Shown here piece after piece: positions 59,845 through 64,000 of a DNA stretch of 64,000 bases. The first letter of the stretch is position 1, and each line of letters opens with the position of its first letter. The notes below the pieces were generated by a model. The model was not told the DNA's origin. It saw only the letters and a list, made by a program, of their open reading frames with translations, and searched no databases. The translations under genes were made by a program, and so were the position numbers. This stretch comes from Mauremys mutica (Eukaryota; Chordata; Testudines; Geoemydidae), in contig NC_059082.1 in NCBI RefSeq assembly GCF_020497125.1, positions 18,527,965 to 18,591,964 of the forward strand, written 5' to 3'.

Positions 59845-60689
59845 GGGTCCACAGTCCTGGATCATCTAGACTTAAGAAACTAAACTCAGCAGCAGCAGCT
59901 GTTTCTTGCGCCTCCACCACACTCTTCTCTGATCTACACTTTTCTTCAGGAATGTGCATGCTTACATCCATTTGAGATGGAGATATGGATGCTGCAGTAG
60001 CTGCCAGGTCACCTGCACTCTGACTAACTGGAAGATGAGGCATCACCTCACCACTCACATCCTCCCTGGGGCCGGAAGGCTCACTGTGAACATTTGTGTC
60101 TATGTATCTCAGTAGAGCTCCTTCCTACTTAGATAGAAAAGGTTCCTTTGCTTTCTTTCTTTTTCTGAATGCTGCCCCAGAGGGGCGTTTTCTTCTTTCA
60201 CTCATGACTGCTGTTCTGTACCAGCTGTAGTGGCTCTCAACACTCAACGGAAGGGGACAAATAAGCAGGCTGGTAGCAGGGCTTGAGCGAGGGAAGATAC
60301 CAGCATCTTAAGGGCCTAACTGGCTCCTACTACTTCAGTTGACTAGGTTCTGTTGTTGTTAAAAAACGCACCATTAAAGTCATTTGTTCAGTATGGCTGA
60401 TGTCCTCAAGTGGGTTCAGGAAAGCAGCAGGAAACAGGAAGCTCCCTGAGAAGCTGGTATTAATCAGTCCAGGCTCCTGGGGGTGCCAGAGAGGTACATA
60501 AGAGGCTCCTCCTCCTCTCTCTCCCTGCAGCTCCTGCTGCTTTCTGTTATTCCCTCTCACCTTTTCTCCTGGCTGCCTGTTATGTCTCTTGTGCCCTCCT
60601 TCCTCCAGCACAGCACTTCACCATCTCTGTGCATCTAGAGCAGAGAGAATACATATGCACCAGCAGCAGACACAATTTTCTACACTCTG

Positions 60690-60767
60690 GGTCCTAGTGG
60701 CACCCCTCCACAGTCTGGCACCTGATGCGGCTGCCTCAGTTCGCCTCATGGTAAGGCCAGCCCTGAT
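60690..60767. mobile_element. hAT-like terminal fragment
   Basis: GGCACCTGATGCGGCTGCC, then CAGTTCGCCTCATGG and AAGGCCAGCCCTG, ends in the complement of a CAGGGCTGGCC terminus. Only one end is recognisable. Confidence 0.4.
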
Positions 60768-61849
60768 TTGAGAGCACTTTAAAATATTTCTCTGAAACCT
60801 GAAAGGTTGGTCTCATTTTAAAATAAATCCCTGTCAAATGCAAGCAGAGAACAAATAATGTGCACAACACACATTCTCTGAAAACTGTCACGGGCAGGGC
60901 TTCAACTCACAGTGCACGGGTGCAGCTCAGGTCCGATGACCATAGCATGTCCCCTTCAGCCCTGCACTTATAGTGACAACAGATTGCAAGCTGTTAACAG
61001 AGCCCTAGCACATGAACATTTCACCCTCTCAGGCATGTCAGGTTAGCTCTTGCCAATCCTCAATTTTTTCAGCATTGATTCCCCAAAGTGCTGTGCAGTA
61101 GCTGAGATAAATCCTGAAGGTTGATATTCGTTTGGGGAGGACCAACACCATAGTTCAAGCCCCAGACCTGCACAAAAAAAGTTAGACAAAATCACCCAAT
61201 TCTTCAATGAGTGGGGGTTTATAGGGAGGTAGTAGCTCAGGAATCCTTTGCTCAGATGACCTCAAATTTGGACCACTAACCCTATCCTGTATCCCCAAGA
61301 GGCACAGCAAACTTCAAGACAATCCAAATCAGCATGTGTATTTCAGAGTACTTAGGACAGCCATCTTTAAATAGTAGGAGATTTAGTGAGTATAGTGGAG
61401 CGGTAGCTCTGCTATAATGAAAAACAAAATGTGTGTCCAAGTGGTGACCATAACAGCAAAAATATTCATTCAATCAAAACATATATTTATGTAAGTAACA
61501 ACATACGATTGTGTGTATGTGCTTATAACAGAAACAGATGGGTTACGAGGCACAAAGCTGATGGCCAACACTTTGAAGAAGTGTGGCTTTCCAGTATAAC
61601 CACATTACTTGCATTGTTAAATAGCTGTTATTTATTTATTGGTGCTGGACATACATCTATGGAGAATGAAGTTCTCTCTTTTTTCCTTACAGATCAGGTT
61701 CAAGCATTGGCAATGGTAGCATAAGCTTCTTCCACACAATTGATCTATGACCTCTTAGGGCCAGATGATCTGTCTCCATGCTCCTGCTCTGGAAGTAACA
61801 GAGAGAATAAGTGCAGAAATCCATGGTGTCATTTTTCTAACTATATTCA

Positions 61850-62340
61850 CTTTAAAGTTAAAAATCTTAGATTTTTTTCACATGAAAAATAGATCTTTGC
61901 TTTCCCTTTTTTTAGTTGCCAGCAGAAAAATGCTTCTGAATTGATAGCTCGGCCTGTCCAAATCAGATAAATATAGGTAGATTAAGCCCTTAATCTTTTA
62001 AAAGTGAGTGGAAAAACACTACTGAGGCAGCGCTGCACTAATGAAAATCCAATTAAGAGGGGAAATTTTTTTTTAAACAGAAGACATTGGCCTGGGCATT
62101 GGTTTTCAGGCACTTGTTACTTGTGACCATGTCATGTTTCCCGTTTTTATTTTTAAAACGGCCGCTGATATATTAGAAATAGCATTCCCTGCTGTTCCCA
62201 GAGTATTATGATATTGTACTAGACCCAGCAATGACAGTTGTTAAAGCTGTTCTTGTGTAAATTAAGAATTTCTGTTTTGAATTGCAAAGCTTTTTAAAAT
62301 ACAAAGCTATTCAAGATTTAGAATCTGCAACAATCTCGGT
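61850..62340. promoter_or_regulatory. Candidate conserved noncoding element
   Basis: AT-rich but not simple-sequence. It holds homeodomain-like cores (ATCCAATTAAG, CACTAATGAAAATCC), ATATTAG and balanced short motifs, with no repeat-family match and no open frame. It lies about 8 kb upstream of the phosphodiesterase exon. The call rests on sequence texture only. Confidence 0.25.
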
Positions 62341-62349
62341 AAAAAATTC

Positions 62350-63555
62350 AAAATTGTATGAACTAGCGTGTTATAGCACAGCTATTTCACCTTGTGCCAT
62401 AGTGGTTTTGTTTTGGAAGGGGAGGGGCTTGTTTTTGTTTACTTGCTGCAGTGCAGTTGAGGAAACTATAGACCTTGCTATTTAAGAGAGAATGGAAGAG
62501 TGCAAAAGAGCAGAGGAAAATATATTGTAGGCACTGACAAATGGACTGGGGGAAAGTATAAGGTCTGTATAGACTCGGTAAATGAGGAGTCAGGAGAGAT
62601 TGTTCTGTTGAGAGAACTCAGAGGTTCACTAGTTTTAAAGGATGAGAGGCGAAGGAGGCAGGTTGTTTACAGAGAACAAAGTTGAATTTAACGAGGGAGG
62701 GAGTGATCATGGATTGCAGAGTACAAGAGAGGGCAATGGAGGAACTTGAAATGATTAAGTGAACAGTTTGACCCCTGGATGAGTGGGAGCTGTAACACAT
62801 TCCAAATCATTTACAGAATATACATGTAGGCTTAAAATTTAAAAGTACAATTACATTTCAAAACATTAAAATCAGGGGGTTTTGATACCTATGTATCAAG
62901 TCTTGATTTTTCTTGCCTGTTCTCTGTCAGCTTCCTAGCCATCTCTAAATTTACTTTAGATTGACACCCCCCCATGATATTTGCAAAAGATTACACTACC
63001 CTATACCACCCTACTCTGATCTACCTCTGTTCCTCAGGTTGCATTCCTGCATACCTCAGGGTAGAAGTATTCTACAATAGGGGAGTGGGAGGTGACCTGA
63101 AACAGTGGTGGAAACTGCCAGAGAAGACTGGGTTTTGCCCTCTGCTCAGAGAATGATCTCCTAAAAACACCCCCTCCCCACCCCCCAATAAAAGAAACTG
63201 TAGATCTTTGCATCTCATAACTCCTCTAGGGCCTTAAACATTGAAAGCACCCTGATTTGAAAGTCTGGCCTGCAGGCTCACTAGTTGCTGCTGCAAGATT
63301 CACACAATTCTCTCTACTGCTAGAGAATCCAAGGCGGCTACAGAAGAGAGAGATGATCAGCAATTTTCAAACTTTAGTACCTAGAGTCCTATATCTAAAA
63401 CATAAAAATAGTTGGTGTATGCACTACCTTCATCAGTTTAATTGGTGCAGTTAGAATGGATTCTTGATGCAATATAGTTTACACAGTACACTCATCAAAC
63501 CACAAAATGATCATTGGGATGGAGACACCTGATTCTGTGAGCACAGCTAGACAAG
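62350..63555. other. Upstream flank, nothing recognised
   Basis: No exon, RNA gene or mobile element recognised. Confidence 0.4.
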
Positions 63556-63559
63556 GTCA

Positions 63560-63995
63560 CCCCTTCTTTCCCCTCACCACCTCCTCTACTCCCCACCAAA
63601 TTTATCAGTCTCGCCTACCTCTCTTCTCTAGCATCCTCACTCACCCCAGTCTCTGCTCAGTGCCATCTCTTCTCCTCTTTTCCCTCCTTCAAAACCCCTT
63701 CACTCTCCATAGTTCTCTGCCTTCTTTTCTCTCTTGCCTCCAGATTTTCTGAGTCCTTCTTCTCCCAAACCCTCCCTTTCCTCAGACATTTCGCCCTCTT
63801 TCCAGATTTCAGTCTCTCCTGCTTCTCCCCGAACCCTTTCCTCAGAATTCCTCTCTCCCCCTCTCACTCCTCCAAACCCCTCCTCCAGCACTTGTTTTCC
63901 CTCCCCCTTTACTCCCCCAAGCTCCTGACTCACTCCTCCTGCTGTGCCAACCCCATTCTCTGCTCCTTTGTCCCCTGGGAATCCCCCAGTCATCC
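63560..63995. repeat. Pyrimidine-rich tract
   Basis: Over 400 bases of C/T-rich plus-strand sequence (CCTCCTC, TTCTCTT and CCCTCCC units). It produces low-complexity serine/proline frames on the plus strand and glutamate/glycine frames on the minus strand. Such tracts can form triplex structures. It runs to the window edge. Confidence 0.75.
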
Positions 63996-64000
63996 CTCTT

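Noticed and set aside
63500..63993. Serine/proline and glutamate/glycine frames at the window end
   Set aside because: They translate a pyrimidine tract and are low-complexity on both strands.

Overview
This window is vertebrate nuclear DNA, almost certainly from a cryptodiran turtle. The clearest taxonomic markers are two tRNA-Lys-type SINEs whose 3' parts resemble a CR1 LINE end (18311-18491, 45065-45244), two CR1 LINEs that still carry long open frames, and many short hAT and PIF/Harbinger elements of kinds I associate with turtle genomes. There is nothing bacterial here: no operons, no CRISPR and no rRNA.

Only one host gene exon is convincing. It is a minus-strand first coding exon at 53228-53488. 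It starts MGCAPSIHIS, reads 87 codons and ends at a GT donor. It looks like exon 1 of PDE8B, a cAMP-specific phosphodiesterase. A CpG-rich promoter region (about 53600-55200) lies upstream of it. On this reading, 1-53227 is the start of PDE8B intron 1, and 55200-64000 is upstream flank, including one candidate conserved noncoding block (61850-62340).

The rest is a dense record of mobile elements. The best preserved is a 4.8-kb PIF/Harbinger transposon (32991-37804) with both proteins open. A two-exon MYB/SANT-like protein is on the plus strand, and a DDE nuclease on the minus strand converges on it. An unexplained 100-codon antisense frame lies inside the MYB intron. Harbinger-type MITEs occur at 17193-17479, 28835-29030 and 30421-30684. 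hAT-type MITEs with perfect or near-perfect 8-bp target duplications occur at 3173, 5945, 7841, 8271, 40842, 43038 and 55282.

Retroelements include two CR1 LINEs facing opposite ways (22260-24628 plus; 24922-27925 minus), several CR1 3' ends, a collapsed Ty3/gypsy remnant (12430-13532), an LTR with adjoining leader (29522-30420), and Penelope-like 3' pieces whose palindromic core resembles a hammerhead ribozyme (7682-7721, 29130-29169). A hAT transposase fossil lies at 31560-31775. Older MIR and palindromic MITE remnants fill part of the remaining intron. Most other open frames are short and chance-like or lie inside repeats.
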